42,038 nucleotides of DNA from Asanoa siamensis (GTDB lineage Bacteria; Actinomycetota; Actinomycetes; Mycobacteriales; Micromonosporaceae), in contig NZ_BONE01000067.1 of the NCBI RefSeq assembly GCF_016862555.1, forward strand, positions 1-42,038, read 5' to 3'. Position 1 is the stretch's first letter. Each line of letters opens with the position of its first letter. The position numbers and the translations under genes were made by a program. Under the pieces are notes generated by a model that saw only the letters and a list, made by a program, of their open reading frames with translations, was not told the DNA's origin and searched no databases. Positions 41,038 through 42,038 of this stretch are shown one piece after another.

Positions 41038-42038
41038 GCCGCGCCTCGGACCGGCTCGAGGATAGCGACGGCGCGATGTTGCGGATCTGGGGTCGCCTGG
41101 CGTGGCGCTGAAATCCACTGTCCGGGTTGGTGGAAGATCGGCAGTCGTCCGGGCAGCAGGACGCGCCAGGTCGGTCCGCGAACCACGCCGACGTCGGCAC
41201 CTACGTGGAAGAGGGTACAGGACAGTCCATCTCGTGTGCCGGTACGACGGTCGGTTGTACCGGGTGTCAGACCGACCCGCGCGGCGGCCATCAGCGACGC
41301 GAGCGCCGCACCCGCGGCCCGGACCGACAGTAGCTGACCGGGAGTGGCTGCTAGGACCTCCTCGATCGCCACGGCATGCTCGGCCAGCCTCCGTTGCCGT
41401 GCAGCCTGTACCGCCGCTCGGGCGGCGGAATCGTCGCGGGCGGCTGGTGCTCGGCCCCGCGCGCCGGTTCGGCCTGTCGTGCGCAGCAGCTCCGGCACGT
41501 CCACCGCTGGCCCGCCCCGCCAGGTTGGATTGCTCGCAAGTTCTGTGTCGTCGGCCTCGCCGTACAGCTTGCGCCATGGATGGTCGCCGGTAGCTGCCTG
41601 CAGGATCGCCGTGCCGTACCGGTCGTCGAGGCACGCCCGGGCCAGGAGCAGCGCCCGTGTCCGGCCGGTGGCGTAGCCCGCAGAGGTGTGCAGCCGTCGC
41701 AGGTTTGCGTGCATACTTGGTAGCGCCCGTACCAGCCGCAGCGCGAACCGGCTGGAGCGTCCGGTATGCGGGTCACACCAGGCGGCCAAGCCCTCCCAGT
41801 CGGCCACCCGGCCGCCCTTGGATGCGGTCAGGGCACCCCGTTCGATGAGGGCCCGTGCCTGCGATTCGGCCACCGCGACCCCGGCGAGAGTTTCGAAGTG
41901 CGGACGCAGGTGTCGATGGAGGATGTCGAAGGCCCGGTGAGCGCCGCGCTCCAACTCGCCGGCGACGTGCGTCGCGTAGTCCACGAGAAGACCCTTGAGC
42001 TCGGCGGTCGACTCCCGGTCCAGGTCGAACCGGTCGGC
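41034..42038 (-). CDS. jetA: Wadjet JetA-like subunit (TIGR02677, DUF2397), N-terminus outside window
   Basis: The visible 334 residues are the C-terminal part of a DUF2397/TIGR02677 protein; the frame is open to the window edge. Typical text is DYATHVAGELERGAHRAFDI, ALIERGALTASKGGRVADWE, WCDPHTGRSSRFALRLVRAL, AGYATGRTRALLLARACLDD and, near the end, LFHVGADVGVVRGPTWRVLL. Members are about 480-500 residues, so roughly a third is missing to the right. JetA is the kleisin-like bridging subunit of the Wadjet motor. It is the first gene seen of the operon and overlaps jetB by 4 nt. Any promoter lies outside the window. Confidence 0.85.
   Translation of the reverse strand, partial: ADRFDLDRESTAELKGLLVDYATHVAGELERGAHRAFDILHRHLRPHFETLAGVAVAESQARALIERGALTASKGGRVADWEGLAAWCDPHTGRSSRFALRLVRALPSMHANLRRLHTSAGYATGRTRALLLARACLDDRYGTAILQAATGDHPWRKLYGEADDTELASNPTWRGGPAVDVPELLRTTGRTGARGRAPAARDDSAARAAVQAARQRRLAEHAVAIEEVLAATPGQLLSVRAAGAALASLMAAARVGLTPGTTDRRTGTRDGLSCTLFHVGADVGVVRGPTWRVLLPGRLPIFHQPGQWISAPRQATPDPQHRAVAILEPVRGAA

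Noticed and set aside
1-42038. CRISPR arrays, insertion sequences, rRNA or tRNA genes
   Set aside because: No regularly spaced repeats, transposase text, terminal inverted repeats or RNA gene structures were seen on either strand by reading; a tRNAscan or ISfinder run could still find weak cases.

Overview
High-GC (roughly 70-75%) chromosomal DNA with GTG starts, ATGA/GTGA stop-start overlaps and strong GGAGG ribosome binding sites. Together with the gene content (LacI/ROK-controlled sugar loci, CUT1 importer without its own ATPase, large LuxR regulator, PadR pair) this points to a filamentous actinomycete, most plausibly of the Micromonosporaceae/Streptomyces type. The genus cannot be fixed from the sequence alone.

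Region 1 (1-1.85 kb): a terminator hairpin, a secreted DUF4394 protein gene broken by a one-base frameshift, and a SAM methyltransferase, closed by a 16-bp bidirectional terminator.

Region 2 (1.87-10.9 kb): a sugar catabolic locus. Seven minus-strand genes, joined almost entirely by 4-nt overlaps, run PfkB kinase, LacI regulator, FGGY kinase, class I LacD/YihT-type aldolase, single-domain ABC ATPase, CUT2 permease, sugar-binding lipoprotein. Divergently transcribed are a P-loop kinase and a class I phosphomannose-isomerase-like protein. A TTGACA promoter and a 14-bp direct repeat spaced by 22 bp lie between the two arms. The set reads as import, phosphorylation, isomerisation, second phosphorylation and aldol cleavage to trioses; the substrate is not known.

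Region 3 (10.9-21.4 kb): a frameshifted SMI1/KNR4-like gene, then an intracellular oligosaccharide locus: GH36 alpha-galactosidase plus SGNH hydrolase on one strand and, divergently, two CUT1 permeases, a GH95 fucosidase-type enzyme, a binding lipoprotein and a ROK regulator. A palindrome inside the promoter between the arms is the likely ROK operator.

Region 4 (21.5-31.1 kb): a repeat-rich hypothetical protein, a membrane glycosyltransferase (GT39-like), a two-domain VOC protein, a 935-residue LuxR/ATPase regulator, a methyltransferase, a FAD monooxygenase, a small VOC protein and a beta-propeller lactonase-like protein.

Region 5 (31.1-34.3 kb): gene-poor, less GC-rich DNA with two decayed VOC fragments flanking a PadR regulator/membrane protein pair that appears to be transcribed leaderless. 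It looks like a junction of past rearrangement.

Region 6 (34.3-42.0 kb, running off the right edge): a four-gene minus-strand operon of the DUF2397-DUF2398-TIGR02680-TIGR02679 type, i.e. a Wadjet (JetABCD) SMC-family anti-plasmid system; jetA is cut by the window end. This is the clearest defence system in the window.
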